A stretch of DNA of 64,000 nucleotides. Source: Rutpela maculata (lineage: Eukaryota; Arthropoda; Insecta; Coleoptera; Cerambycidae). The stretch is taken from contig OW386289.2 in NCBI GenBank assembly GCA_936432065.2, forward strand, positions 17,752,277 to 17,816,276, read 5' to 3'. Position 1 is the stretch's first letter. Every line of letters begins with the position of its first letter. The notes beneath the pieces were generated by a model. It saw only the letters and a list, made by a program, of their open reading frames with translations. It was not told the origin of the DNA and did not search any database. The position numbers and the translations under genes are program-made. Of the stretch, positions 1 through 11,651 are shown one piece after another.

Positions 1-653
1 TTGCATACCACCAGTTGAGCTTTATTTTGAGAATAGTGGAATCAAAATGAATGTTACAGCCCGAGACGTGGGGTAAAAAATATATCAGCAGGTTATGCCT
101 TCCTTCTGAGAAAACTCGTAGGTATTTAAGAAATTGATCCCCATTATGTACTGCACTGTGTCACATTACTGTGAGCATTGCTGAACAACTATAATTAGTA
201 AATTTTTAGATCCACAGAAGTGGAATTCCAAATATTTTGGAATATATTGATCCTCATATTATCAATAAACTAGAGAAATATTTATACATTTCTTAATTTT
301 ATTAATGTTCAAACAAGCATAGCAATAGTGGCAATAATTAAGGTAAATACTCCTATTATTAATACTCTTCGCAAAAACGAAGAGTATAATAATAATAATT
401 CGATCCTCACATCTCTAGAACCAGAAATATCGCTCGTAGAGAAAAAATTTTCATATCATTGTGTTAGTGAACGAATTCTGCACAACTTCACTGAAACAAA
501 AGTTTTGATTCAAGAATATATTGGTTCATATATACGCAAATAAATAACTTCTTCATATAAAACAAATACTTTTGTGGCAAGTAATCAAAAGCTGGTGATA
601 AATTAATTATTCTTGAAACAAAAGTATTATTTTTATATATAAAGCATTTCAAG
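1..653. other. No gene recognised; one perfect hairpin
   Basis: No reading frame here looks like a known protein. The only structure I can point to is a perfect 10-bp stem at 362-371 and 378-387 with a 6-base loop, inside an AT-rich stretch. The sequence probably belongs to decayed repeat DNA upstream of the non-LTR relic. Confidence 0.4.
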
Positions 654-1990
654 ATGGCTGACGAATTACAACCTAATGAAGATCAGTCTGAGAAAAAGCT
701 AAATAAATCCCATACTTAAATGTTGTAAAAGTAAACTAATTTCTGTAGTGGTATGTGTATACTGTATACTGTGGAAGTGCATCTCATAAAAGTTGTTCTG
801 ATAGAAAAAATTTGGACATAATTGATGAAACCAGAATAAGTTGTTGTAGAAGCACAAGCCTAGAGATAAAGTGTGATAACACATCACAGGAAGGTAATGC
901 AAAAAATAATGAAATTGAAAATAGCATCATTGAATGGCTAAAAAAATGAAAATATGTTATTAAAAAATCTTCTAGCTGAGAAGGATGAAAAATATTTAAT
1001 TTTACTAGAAAACAAAAAACTTTTAGATGAGAAAATCATGTATCTCACAGAGAATCATAAAAACCAAACACAAAATAAAAACAACATAAAAAACAAGCCT
1101 ACAAAAAATGTTGAAATTCCTGCATAGCAGATAACAAATGTCAATAAGATAATCAATAAAAACACCCAAGTACAGGAGGAGCCAATTCAAGCAATGCAGC
1201 ATATATCAAATACAGTGACATACGCAGCCAAAGCTGCATCTGATAACTCCCCACAAAATGTCAACAAAATAAAAAATAATGAAAATGAACGGCATCAACA
1301 AAAACACAAATTTCAACTAGCCAAAGTCAAGAATGCTATCAAACAAGCACAAACTGCAAACAAAATTAGAGAAATCCAGGAACTGGACTACACATGACGA
1401 TAGTTGATGAGATGATGAGTTTTCAGGTATTCAAACGGTACCTAAACTTATTTCACTACATGTGACATGACTTAAACCTGGAACGGATCCCGATGACTTG
1501 AAGAAGTCTCAAGAAGATAAATTTCCAGGAGTTCTTTGTAAAGAACACGATTCTAAACGTCCAGATCTATATAAATCCATGAAAGTAACAATAAGACCGG
1601 AGGACTTTCAAAATGCGTGGAGCGGGAAGTGTGGCCAAGGGGAGCTCTAGTGTCACGTTTTTTAGTAAAAAGGGGGATTATGCAACAATCAGGGGAAAAA
1701 GCAAATCCATAATTAGGGAAGCAGTACATAGAAACCTAAGCACGACCTTAAATGTATGTCATGTAAATACTCAGTGCCCTTAGAAACAAAATTAATAACA
1801 TTGAAATATTTGCATCAAAAGCAGCTACATGTAATTTGTATAACAGAACACTGGGCACATGATAAGGAACTTAATATACCAGGTTTTACTATGCTATGAT
1901 CAAGTAAATATCAATATTATAACTATTTATAGACCACCAGCAGGTAATTATGAAACCTTCTTTACAAAGGGCATAGCAGGATAAGCATGT
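654..1990 (+). pseudogene. Non-LTR retrotransposon relic: ORF1 and start of the endonuclease
   Basis: An ATG at 654 opens a short acidic N-terminus. Around 740-950 follows a cysteine-rich segment (CVYCGSASHKSC) of the kind found in ORF1 proteins of insect CR1/Jockey-type elements, then a lysine/asparagine-rich coil (to about 1120) and a stretch ending at 1397 (VTYAAKAAS...). From about 1770 conceptual translation gives the start of an apurinic-type endonuclease: LRNKINNIEIFASK, then VICITEHWAHDKELNIPGF, and near 1920 IYRPPAGNYETFF. These pieces lie in different frames with stops and small insertions, so the copy is dead. The element is cut near 1990 before the endonuclease catalytic core and any reverse transcriptase. 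The reverse-transcriptase relic at 9.16-10.54 kb could be from the same family, but I cannot prove it. The family assignment is by motif only. Confidence 0.6.
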
Positions 1991-2245
1991 GTTAGGTGCC
2001 CCCGCACCAATCGGGTCAAAATTTTTAGCACAAGTTGATAGTGTTAGATGAAATTTCCCAAAATATTATTTTTGGAAAACCATTTTTACGGGAGTTATGG
2101 GGGTAAAAAGAAAAATGGAAAAAAAAATTTTTCTCGAGAACGGATGAACCGATTTTCATGAAAAAAATATATGTTATGGCTTTTGATGGTGCAAATGTGG
2201 GAAAAAATTATTGAGTCCATTTGTCGAAAAAAAGTGGTGAAAAAA

Positions 2246-4105
2246 TGTTTTCAAAATAAAAAAAAATTTTTTTTAGGGGATGTTCTAGAGGCACACCCTC
2301 CATTTTCTTCCAAATACATGCTTATATGCTCCTTTAAAACACATCCAATTTTCAAAGCGATCGAAAGGGTACAACATACTCAAAATTGATAATCATTGGC
2401 AGACTGCGGGCGGCGCGTAGTCTATGTAATGAAGCATTATAAGACGACTTTTTTGTAAATATTTCGTGCAAAGACGAGATTACCTCCCCCCCCTCGTTTT
2501 CGAGGGTGCTGAACACGATGCAGGTGGTGGGAGAAGTTTTCGACCCCCTGAAACGGCCATCCCTCTTATGGATCCCTTTATGTTTTCATATATAAACGGG
2601 TTTGGGGAGTGATTTATCGACGGGTTATACTTGAAATAATATGGAAGGGGATTATAGAGTAAGTGGAGTCCAGACAGCAGGCCTAAGGGGTTGATTAAAC
2701 CCTCCCGAGGGTGTAGTTTTTTTTTCAAATGATTCGGTTCAAATGCGTATACTCTATTTTCGGGGTCGCTGATCACGGAAAAAATATTCACTTTTAGCTC
2801 CAACCCCCTCAAACGGGCGGAAATCACCGCTCGCTCACCGTTTGAGAGATGAATAGCTAAAAATGAATATTTTTCCCATGAACAGCGACCCCAAAAACGG
2901 GGGAAACGCGTTTGAACCCGAATTATTTGATAAAAAATGATTTTCCATTCCTCGGAAGGGTTTAATTAACCCCCTAGGCCTGCTGTCTGGACTCAACTTA
3001 CTCTATAACCATCTTCCATGTTATTTCAAGTATAACCCGTTGATAAATCACTCCCCAGACCCGTATAGAAAACGTAAAGGGATCCATAAGAGGAGTGGCC
3101 GTTTTAGGAAGTTGCGGCGGTCAAAAACTTCTCCCACCACTTGCATCATGTTCAACACCCTCGAAAACGGACGGAGGAAGGTAATCTCGTCTTTGCAAGA
3201 AATATTTACACTATTTCTACCTTTATTACATAGACTAGCGGTTCATTACTACATCTTACTACCACGGTCACTGGCGACCATTACAACCCTACCATTTAAA
3301 TCAGTATCAAACTTCAAGAAGTGTGGTGCAAAAATTCTCTGACGTCAACTATGGGGTTAAACAAAATCTAGTTTAAAAATTTGAAGATTATGCAATAATG
3401 ACATCTGCAGTCAGCCTACGAAAGAACTAGTTTTCAAATTCCACTACGAGGAGGTTACAGTGCCTTTCACTAGTGAAGGGGCCTGTTTATTGTGAGTCCT
3501 CTTGCCTCTCACGAGTTAGGGTGTTTATTTATCGTGAGTCTCCTTGCCTCTAATTAGTCGGGGTGCTTGTTTATTGCAAGTTCCCTTGCCTCTCATTAGT
3601 CGAGGTGCTTGGTTATTATGAATCCCCTTGCCTCTCACAATTCGGGTTGACTTTTTTGCGTGAGTCCTCTTGCCTCTCACGAATCAAGTTACTCTATATT
3701 GATGAGACTTCTCTTAGTCTTCATTCTTTGAGAACATCCCATAAAAAAAATGTATTTTGAAAAATTTTTTTAAAAAGTTGCAGGGGGTTGCGCCGGTCAA
3801 AAACTTCTCCCACCACTTGCATCGCGTTCAGCACCCTCGAAAACGAGGGGGAGAAGGTAATCTCGTCTTTGCACGAAATATTTACAAAAAAGTCGTCTTA
3901 TAATGCTTCATAACATAGACTACGCGCCGCCCGCAGTCTGCCAATGATTCTCAATTTTGAGTATGTTGTACCCTTCCGATCGCTTTGAAAATTGGATGTG
4001 TTTTAAAGGAGCATATAAGCATGTGTTTGGAAGAAAATGGTGGGTGTGCCTCTAGAACATCCCCTAAAAAAAAAATTTTTTTTATTTTGAAAACAGAATC
4101 TGACA
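2246..4105. mobile_element. Foldback element with one left arm and two right-arm copies
   Basis: The block 2246-2825 is found again as its reverse complement: its inner part at about 2838-3250 and its outer part, with overlap, at about 3785-4105. Matching landmarks are the purine/pyrimidine block near 2475-2560 against 3107-3190 and again 3785-3870, and the segment with the GGGCGGCGCG core near 2405 against about 3928. The arms are clearly similar but differ by many substitutions, so the structure is old. Open frames on both strands inside it (for example 2480-2827 minus and 3040-3342 plus) mirror one another and show no protein motif; I do not treat them as genes. The 3251-3784 interval is not part of the palindrome and carries a minisatellite. 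No transposase is present, so this would be a non-autonomous foldback. Confidence 0.7.
3475..3710. repeat. 42-bp minisatellite, about five units
   Basis: The octamer TTGCCTCT recurs at 3502, 3544, 3586, 3628 and 3670, an exact 42-bp spacing, with flanking words such as GTGAGTC and ATTAGTCG partly kept. Because 42 is a multiple of three, a frame stays open through the array (3563-3760), but it has no other coding signal. It sits between the inner and outer right arms of the foldback. Confidence 0.85.
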
Positions 4106-4850
4106 CTGAGGACATCTCAAAAGACCCTCCATCGGACGCTCCAAATTTTACAATTAACGAAGAAGAAGACGAAGAGATAAATGAAGATCTGAAAATATTT
4201 TCAAACTATACATCACTGGACATTAAAGATTATAGTAATACATCAAAAAAAGTGAAAATAATGATGTACGATTTTTACGAGCAAATGTTAATAACAAGGA
4301 GAAGATAGCAAAAAAATCAACCTTATGTTGGTTGTTCTATGACAAAAAAAGGTTATCTTTCTTCAGAATAATTAGATGTAGAGGATGACAAGTAAAAACA
4401 AGGACCGAATAAAAAAGGGGGAAGGTCTGGAAAGTAATTGAAAAAAGGGACAATGAGTAAAAAAACTAAAAAAGAAAAAAGCAAAATAGAAGAACTTGAA
4501 ACAACTTCCGACGAAAGTAGTTGGAGTTGACTCAGAACGTGACATTGATAACGATTTTGCAGAAGATAATACGGAAAGTAAATTAAATCTGGAAGAAAGT
4601 ATAGAACTCGGTATAGAAGGAGAAAAATATTATTGCGTTTATTATGATGTACCACAGCCCGCATGGTACGTAGGACGTGTCATAGAAAAGTTAAACAACT
4701 GTCTTAAAATAAATATTTAAAGTGCGAATTGGACCAATTTATTTGGCCTAATCCTGAGGACATTCAGATTGTTGATAAAAAATATATTTTTTATGGTTCA
4801 TTAAATTGGCCCCTTTAATATAAAAAGGTATGACAGACTTAAAATCTATA
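4106..4850 (+). pseudogene. Decayed coding remnant, acidic protein with possible transposase-associated C-terminus
   Basis: Right after the outer foldback arm, a frame runs into an acidic stretch (TESDTEDISKD, EEEDEEINEDLK) ending at 4308. Another frame at 4496-4720 reads DSERDIDNDFAEDNTES and then EKYYCVYYDVPQPAWYVGRV. After one frame change the translation continues with FIWPNPEDIQIVDKKYIFYG. The pattern 'Y.VG.V ... F.WP...D...V...' resembles C-terminal tails of DDE transposase-derived proteins in insects; that is recognition from memory of the pattern, not a database match. Stops and frame changes show it is not functional. It could also be a relic of a host gene. Confidence 0.35.
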
Positions 4851-6062
4851 AATTGTTCAAACAATTTAAATTTTCAATAAAAGATTGAATTCGGTGTTTT
4901 CACAAATTTTAAAATCTCATTGACTGTGAAGGTAATACTTAATTATAACTAAAAACATTTGAATTTCCACAACCATTTGAGTAATGAGAATAAGAAAAAG
5001 TATTTTTAAATTTGAATTAAAATTTTACCGCGCAAAACACTAAGCTATATTATTGACGTCATCGGTTATAAACACCTAACCTCAAAAATACATATCTTTT
5101 AGAAATTTCCAAGTAATATGTCACTATTATGAAAAATCCCAATAAAATAAGGCGATTTTTGTAGGTTGGAAATCCAACTTATAATTATTTTTAGTAATCA
5201 ACAATATTGAGACATCATTTGCGTCAATTTTTAAATGTTTGCTTGGAGCCATACTGGTTTCAAATGAGAAGTGCGGATACAATCATTAAAAATGACAATA
5301 AACTTAAAAAACCTAAAAGTTGAGGTTATGTTAATGCAACCGATGATGTCACATCCCGTTTTGTATAATACCTGTTCAGTTATTCAGTTTTATTATTTAT
5401 TTGTTGAAATTTTAAATTGATAGATAAAAGAATGATGTTTAAATATTGGTAAGTGCTTTAATGTATGGAGCACTTCATTTTAATAATATCAAAAAAGCAA
5501 ATTTGCATACAGCGAACACATATAATTGCTTAGATTCCAGGGTTTGTTACGTAAAAAATAAAGGGTTATTTTTGAATCTTCATTTACTTTTCCTCGATTT
5601 TTTCCTTAACGTAAATAAGAAATACCAATACAATAAGCTACACAACAATATTATAATACTTATAATTTTACAAGTGATTTGTGAAAATATTTTCCAAGTA
5701 ACAATTTCTTAAATTCATAAAAGTTTTCTTAAAATCATTCGAAATTGCAAAGATTTCGCCGAAATCATACGAAATCATGGACAGATTTCCGAAATCATAC
5801 GAAATCTCCGAAATCACAGTAATATTTCCCGAAATCATTGTAATTTCCGAAATACATGTACATTTTTAATAGAGTGGCTACCCCCTCGGTTTGCTGGGTC
5901 AGCTAGTAAATGTATATAAGACTAAAAAAAAAACTTATAACAAAAACATTGACAAGGCAAAAAAGAATACTATGCTAATAGAATTGAACGAGCAACTAAT
6001 GGCACTAAAGAAATCTGGTCATTAGTTAATACCCAGCTTGGTAGGAAGAATAAAAGTAATTA
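4851..6062. other. No gene; degenerate CGAAATCAT repeat
   Basis: AT-rich sequence without a convincing reading frame. Between about 5745 and 5860 variants of the word CGAAATCA(T/C) recur at irregular spacing of roughly 15-25 bases, a degenerate short tandem repeat. The frame 5446-5712 is hydrophobic and matches nothing I know. Confidence 0.5.
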
Positions 6063-6845
6063 GTCGGGGAGCCCTCCCTAGCTGTACCCCTCCCCTCCCG
6101 AGCCTTGGGGACAATGTTTTTCATAAAGATTAAAGCCTAAGGAACAATTTAAGACATGTTCTAAAAAAAAAACTGGCTGTACTTTCAAAACTGTTGCCAA
6201 TGTTGTTTTTGTCATTTAACACAAAAACTAAAAAAGATGGACAAAAACTTTTTTCACAAAAAACAACGTGCATGAAATTTTCTACAATTTTGTTCCTATA
6301 TAATATTTTGATAGGAGTTACCATTTTCCAGATAAATGAGTCCAAAATTAAGAAAACATGGAAATTCATATATCAGTAAATCACTTAGAGGAAATACCTC
6401 GGGAAATACTTAACTGTGACAATTATTGTAAGGCATATAATATAACTTTATATTATTAACATAACAAAAAATAAAATAAACTGAAAAAAAATTAATAATA
6501 ATAATAATAATATTACAGTTTGCAGACATTTATCTCGAAAACGGTAACAATGGTATCTGGAAAATGGTAACTCCTATCCAAATATTGTATAGGAACAAAA
6601 TTGTAGAAAATTTTATGCACTTTGTGTTTTGTGGAGAAAGTTTTTCTCCACCTTTTTTAGTTTTTGTGTTAAATGACCAAAACAATATTTGCAATTTTTT
6701 TTTTAAACGGACGCCATTTTGAAAGTACAGCCAGTTTTTCTTTTTGGGGACATGTCTTAAATTGTTCCTTAGGCTTTAATCTTTATGAAAAACATTGTCC
6801 CCAAGGATCGGGGGGTGCACAGACAGTTAGGGTGGGCTCCCGTAG
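6063..6845. mobile_element. Foldback element, about 0.78 kb
   Basis: The two ends are reverse complements: the left end at 6063 (GGGGAGCCCTCCC) pairs with the right end near 6840 (GGGTGGGCTCCC), and the arms continue inward for about 270 bases (6063-6340 with 6555-6845). The middle is AT-rich with an (AAT)n run near 6496-6510. A further copy of the right arm lies at 8868-9160. There is no coding capacity beyond mirror-image frames. Confidence 0.75.
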
Positions 6846-6862
6846 TATTACGTTTTATATTG

Positions 6863-6888
6863 AATTTTATATTTTATTTTAAGAGTTG
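6863..6888. repeat. 26-bp target-site duplication, left copy
   Basis: This 26-base AT-rich segment ending AAGAGTTG recurs exactly at 8834-8859. The two copies bracket the non-LTR insertion 6889-8833, as expected of target-primed reverse transcription. Confidence 0.75.
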
Positions 6889-8833
6889 GTTCGTCTAGTG
6901 ATTTCAAAGACATCGGACGCGTTTAAGTTCGGTGCCAGTAATCTGGCCTAAATCCCGATTAAAAGCCGACACAATAGGACGAAATTACGCTGATGTGATA
7001 AGTGATAAATAATACGCAAAGTGATATGTAAAATAACATTACAACAGTTAAGTTATATAGCTAATATTTAATTAATGTGGGTGATTAGAATATCTCAGTG
7101 CATAAAAAGTGGAGAATAACCCGAGAGCCTCTAGGAAACCATAAATCAATCAACACTAAGGCTAAAGATAAGTCTACACGCGACTATACCACTTTACTTA
7201 AATTTATACCTATATGCTTTAAATGCTTGATAGTTCCTAGACAATAAATTAAAATAAGGGCACTAAATAATTTTCTTTCAGCAAAAATATACAAACCAAA
7301 CTATTACAAAAATACAAATAATGATTAATAGCCAAAACCGAATTTCTTTCAGCCAATCAAGAGAATTGCGCACGATATAATAATGGTAATAATAATAACC
7401 CGAAATAATTAGTAATGCATCGCTATTAAAGTGTGATTATACAGATTTCCTGTGTGTATCTTCAAGTGTGTTTTCTCATAATTACTAAAAATATTCAAAA
7501 AAATGTAATCAAAATTGAATACGTAATGATCAGTGGCGCACTACTCTTAAAGTATACCTTTCAGGTGAGGTTCTCATAATTGCTAAAAATATTCAAACGT
7601 TTAATTTGGATTGGATCAGAAATGATCAATGGGGCACTGTCGGTGTGTAGCGTCCAGGCTGAATTCTTATGGCACCTCAATGTATGTATACGTGATTACA
7701 GGTTTTTCTCAGGAAAATGATTTCCAAGAAAATACGCACAGAAAAGGGCAATCTTGATACCTAGAGCAGAGGAAACTCAACTCAATAAATAGATCATATT
7801 CTGGTAGGCAGGGAGATGACTTATAGTGTTCTGTCACCAATGGATACCCATAAAAGCTTGAAAAAGTTAAATACAAAGTGTCAACGTATAGAAGTTATAT
7901 TTAAGTTTGTATAAGTGAATGTGTAAAATAATTTATACCTCGGCTTGATAAGAAATATTAGTTAGTGTTTAATTAGGTACAGAAACCAAAACTTTCCACA
8001 GTGCTTCCCTCTAACGCAGTAAATCATAGCATATACATAGTGCAGTGAAATCGTGTACCTGGAGACTTTAATGCACATATACTCCACACATGGTCTAACG
8101 AAAATGGAAACGCGCTGAAAAACCTAGCACACATGTTTGACTTAACAATAAGAAATACATGGAGTAAAAGTCAAACATGCATTAACACCTGGAGTAATGG
8201 AAGCTCAATCACACAAATAGACCATATTCTGGTAAGCAGAGAGATAAGGGAAAGGATCAAGAAGGTTAAAGCAAAAAGGACAGCAGAAAACCTACCGAAG
8301 AAAACGCTAACACTGAACAGCACCAAACTAAAAATAGGGAGACCATGTTACCCATGGAAAACAACAATCGAGAGGATCATGAACAAACTGGGAAAGGACC
8401 AAACATACTGGGAAAGAAAAGCGAGGGGAAAGAATGAATTTCACAAAGAAATCGGAGCGATATATACTCTACCAGAATCAGAAACGGAGGAATCAGAAGT
8501 CTCAGAAGAAGAAGAAGACCTGTAGAAACAGAAGTACAAAAATAGGAGCACAGATAGCAGCGACACAACGCGGCAACATATCTCACAAGAAGACCCAGAA
8601 TAGGCAGAAGCCCAGAACCAAAAATACAAAAAAAGGGGGCTTAAACGCTCCCTCACGACATAATGCGGTAACGCATCTCACAAATACCTACACCTCCCAT
8701 CCCACATTCCTTTACCATGCGCCATGTGGCTCTCGCTGCTGGCAACAAGCATGGACGTAGCAGGCCCAGCTGTATAACTGGGGAGTGGCAGCAATGTCTA
8801 CCGCACGCTGGTAAATCAATCAATCAATCAATC
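6889..8833 (+). mobile_element. Non-LTR retrotransposon insertion, internally deleted, with (TCAA)n tail
   Basis: The segment is bracketed by a perfect 26-bp duplication and ends in a short (ATCA)n run (about 8813-8833), the usual 3' tail of RTE- or I/R1-type elements. The 5' end (GTTCGTCTAGTG...) is followed by about 1.1 kb without coding sense, then pieces of an endonuclease. There is no reverse transcriptase, so it is a deleted or non-autonomous copy mobilised in trans. A second, shorter endonuclease-like motif near 7785-7830 (reading ...IDHILVG) suggests an internal duplication or rearrangement. Confidence 0.65.
8060..8525 (+). pseudogene. Endonuclease C-terminal part of a non-LTR element
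   Basis: Near 8060 one frame reads PGDFNAHI, the conserved catalytic 'GDFNAH' box of exonuclease-endonuclease-phosphatase (EEP) endonucleases. After a frame change the frame 8133-8525 reads TIRNTWSKSQTCINTW and then SSITQIDHILVSREI, where the Asp-His pair is the last catalytic box of this fold. The remainder is charged and ends in a glutamate-rich tail (ESEVSEEEEDL) at 8525. In an intact element this domain nicks the target site; here it is split by a frameshift and followed by no polymerase. Confidence 0.65.
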
Positions 8834-8859
8834 AATTTTATATTTTATTTTAAGAGTTG
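8834..8859. repeat. 26-bp target-site duplication, right copy
   Basis: Identical to 6863-6888 and immediately downstream of the (ATCA)n tail of the non-LTR insertion. Confidence 0.75.
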
Positions 8860-8867
8860 AATCATTT

Positions 8868-9162
8868 ATTTGGAAAATGGTAACTCGTATGCAAATATTG
8901 TATAGGAACAAAATTGTAGAAGATTTTATGCATTTTGTTTTTTGTGCAGAAAGTTTTTCTCCATATTTTTTAGTTTTTGTGTTAAATGGCAAAAACAATA
9001 TTTGCAAATTTTCTTTTTTTAAACGACGCCATTTTGAAAGTGCAGCCAATTTTTTTTTTGGGGACATGTCTTAAATTTTTCCTTACGCTTTAATCTTTAT
9101 GAAAAACATTGTCCCCAAGGATCAGGGGGGGGGGGGGGTGCACAGACACTTAGGGTGGGCGT
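8868..9162. repeat. Additional copy of the 6-kb foldback arm
   Basis: From the GGAAAATGGTAACTC word to the GTGCACAGACA(C/G)TTAGGGTGGGC end this matches 6555-6845 in the same orientation, with scattered differences and an expanded G run at about 9126-9138. It stops exactly where the reverse-transcriptase relic begins, so the arm was either cut by that insertion or is a separate truncated copy. Confidence 0.75.
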
Positions 9163-10536
9163 ATTTTGTCAAAAGTCATTGAAAGATTAATTTTCAACAG
9201 AGTCATAAATTTCTTAAATAAGTATAATGTTCTAACTGAATATCAACATGGCTTTCAGTGCAATACATCTGTTGAGACAGCAACTTGCCAGCTCTTGCAG
9301 TTTATATGTGATGAAATTGACAAGAGAAAATATGTTATTGGTCTATTCTTTGATCTAAGCAGAGCCTTCGATACACTTAGTGTTGATTTCAATGTATGTA
9401 AGCTGCAGAGTTCTGGTATCAGAGGATCTGCTCTGAATCTGATCAAATCTTTTTTAACTGATCGAAAAATACGTGTGAAAGTATCTAACTCCGTTTCAAA
9501 CGATTATGATATAAATATTGGTGTTTCATAGGGATCTGTGCATGGACCACTAATATTTCTGTTATTCGTCAATGATCTTCCATCGGCTATTAAAAATGCC
9601 CAACTATACCTCGATTGCGATCTCAGTTCCAGATCCTGAGGAACTTAACACCAAAGTTTTGGAAATTTTGACAATCTACAAGGAATGGTGTGCCAAAAAT
9701 ACTCTTATCTTGAATATTGACAAAACAGAATGCCTATACTTTTCTAAACTGAAGACACCTCCTAGTGATCTGAATAACATCATTCCTACAGGACAATTTT
9801 CACCATTTACAAAATTTTTAGGAACTATAGTAGACAAAAATCTATGTTCAGAACAACATATTGATTACTTATGCAAAAAAAGGTTAACTCTGCGTACTTT
9901 GCTATAAGGCAAGTAAAAAATTTATTCGATACAAAATACCTGGTGAATATATACCATGCATTGGCATACTCCCATCTTTCGTACAATATTATAGTCTGGA
10001 GACGCGCGACAAATATAAATAGAGTATTCATACTGCAAAAAGACTCATCAGATTAATATTTAGCCTGGGCTCTAGAGAAAATTGTAAAGCTTGCTTTAGG
10101 GAAAACAGAATCATTGTATCTATATTTTAAAGACTATAATATGCTTATTAAAAAAACCCTTTATAAATTCAATGTAAATGCTAATATCCACTCACATGAT
10201 ACTAGATACTGTAGCCTACTCAGAATGACTAATCATAAGTCATCAGCATATGAAAAATCACCTCACTATGCTGGAATTAAATTATATATTAAGTTACCCG
10301 CAAAAATAAAAAACCGCTGCCCAAGGAATCACTACTTTCACATCCAGATTCTCTATCCAAGTCACTCACATCGAAAAAACTTTGTATGCGGAAATAATTG
10401 TTTATGGAACTTTAAAAATTCTCTACACGTTTTTCCTAAAATTAATAGTACCGTGGGACTTAAGGCGCACACAATAAATTGTAATCTTTACTATAATCTA
10501 CTTTAAAGTTCAATACGCTAAAGCAGTAGCTACTAA
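9163..10536 (+). pseudogene. Reverse transcriptase relic of a non-LTR retrotransposon
   Basis: The relic starts inside the polymerase. The frame 9166-9531 has SKVIERLIFNRVINFL and EYQHGFQ followed by FFDLSRAFDTLS, the motif A region with its catalytic Asp. An in-frame TAG at 9529 replaces the first residue of the usual QGSVLGP box, and the next frame reads GSVHGPLIFLLFVNDLP. The YADD catalytic box is gone: translation jumps to a frame keeping only TSIAIS (about 9610). Thumb and C-terminal parts follow in shifted frames (9640-9907, 9871-10056, 10114-10506), ending in the GIKLYIKLPAKIKN region typical of CR1/Jockey-like elements. At least four lesions make it inactive. The 3' segment around 10440-10536 is found again in inverted orientation at about 10915-10975 and 11810-11990. 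Confidence 0.8.
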
Positions 10537-11136
10537 AGTCTAACTTTTGAATGGGCCAATGAATTTTTCCAAATTTGGTGTAGTAATATGGGATATAATT
10601 TCCAATTATATAATGTAAAGAACCAAAATGGCCGAACTTCCGGTTTCGATTTTACCCGAAAGTGGGTTTAAAATACCCGGTTTTTGCGTAAAATTCCACA
10701 CATTGGCAGCCCTGAACAGTAACAGCGTTTACAGCAAGCTCTGAAATAATGCAGTGACCTTGGGTCGTCTGAGATGTAGTGGGAGAAATTGAAATTTTTT
10801 GCATTGTGGTGGTGTTTAGATATTTATACTTTTTTCGCGTAAAGACAGCTTTGAAAATAGCCATACGGATATTCAGCGAATTATATGACCTGCGCTGATT
10901 ACATTTGTGCCTCATTTACCAAAGTGCTATTAATTTTAGGAAAAAAGTTTAGAGAAGTTTTTTATATAGAATTTTATAAGGAATAATTCTGTATCTAGGT
11001 TTTTTTATGGAAAAACGCACCGTTCTAGAAATAATCTAGAAAACCTCAAAATGGGGGTGGAAACGACGTCCTCTAGGGGATGAGCACGCAATTTCTGAAA
11101 CTTTATGAATTTTGTCCAATATATTACAATTTTAAC
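10537..11136. other. No gene; includes the first copy of a 230-bp direct repeat
   Basis: About 10921-11155 matches 11927-12205 in direct orientation (landmarks: ATTAATTTTAGGAAAAAA, GATAATCTAGAAAA, ATGGGGGTG, CTTTATGAATTTTG). The first 60 bases of each copy read, in reverse complement, like the 3' end of the neighbouring non-LTR relic. The 10537-10915 stretch has no feature I can name. Confidence 0.6.
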
Positions 11137-11651
11137 TGTTATATTACTGAAGTATTACAAGACATCGTGCAAAGTTTTAATAATGAAAAAGCTAGTCGTG
11201 GAGAAATTGTAGACGTAGGAGAGCGATTTGTTCTAGCTTTATACAATTCTACCTCCGCAGAAAAAGTTTAGATGTATACAGATTCATGAATTTTAACAAA
11301 CTTGCTGGTAAAGCGAACAATACTGTAATATTATCAAAACTACCAACAACTTCTGCTGCTGTTTGGCAACACTCATATCGCGTTTTTTACCAAATTCAAA
11401 CATGGAAAAACGTTGCGCTAGAAGCTACTGATTGGGGATGGAAAAAAATTGGCGGTATATTAACCCCAACTATGACAACAAAAGAACCGGCTTCCGAATC
11501 TGTTATAACACTAATTTCTTGTTCATGCAAATTAGGGTGCGAAAACAGGTGCAGTTGCAGAAGAGCAGGCTGACGTTGCTCCACAATGTGTTACCATTAC
11601 CACGGACAAGCATGCATGAATGTCGAATCTATGGAAGACGATGAAGATTAA
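11137..11651 (+). pseudogene. CXC (tesmin/TSO1-like) cysteine-rich protein, broken
   Basis: One frame up to 11271 gives IVQSFNNEKASRGEIVDVGE and ALYNSTSAEKV. A single-base shift at about 11268 leads into the second frame, which reads LPTTSAAVWQHSYRVFYQIQ, then a Trp-rich TDWGWKKIGG segment and the cysteine cluster ISCSCKLGCENRCSCRRAG. A TGA at 11571 interrupts the cluster. Beyond it the same frame continues RCSTMCYHYHGQACMNVESM to a stop at 11649-11651. The order (His/Trp region, WGW, CxCx3CxxxCxC, second cysteine group) is one often seen in insect and cnidarian uncharacterised proteins with a CXC-type metal-binding end. Function is unknown; the family normally suggests DNA binding. The gene lies between the two direct repeats, so it was probably carried or duplicated with mobile DNA. 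Confidence 0.6.

Noticed and set aside
2480..3342. Open frames 115 and 100 codons long on opposite strands
   Set aside because: They are mirror images inside the foldback arms, with no known motif.
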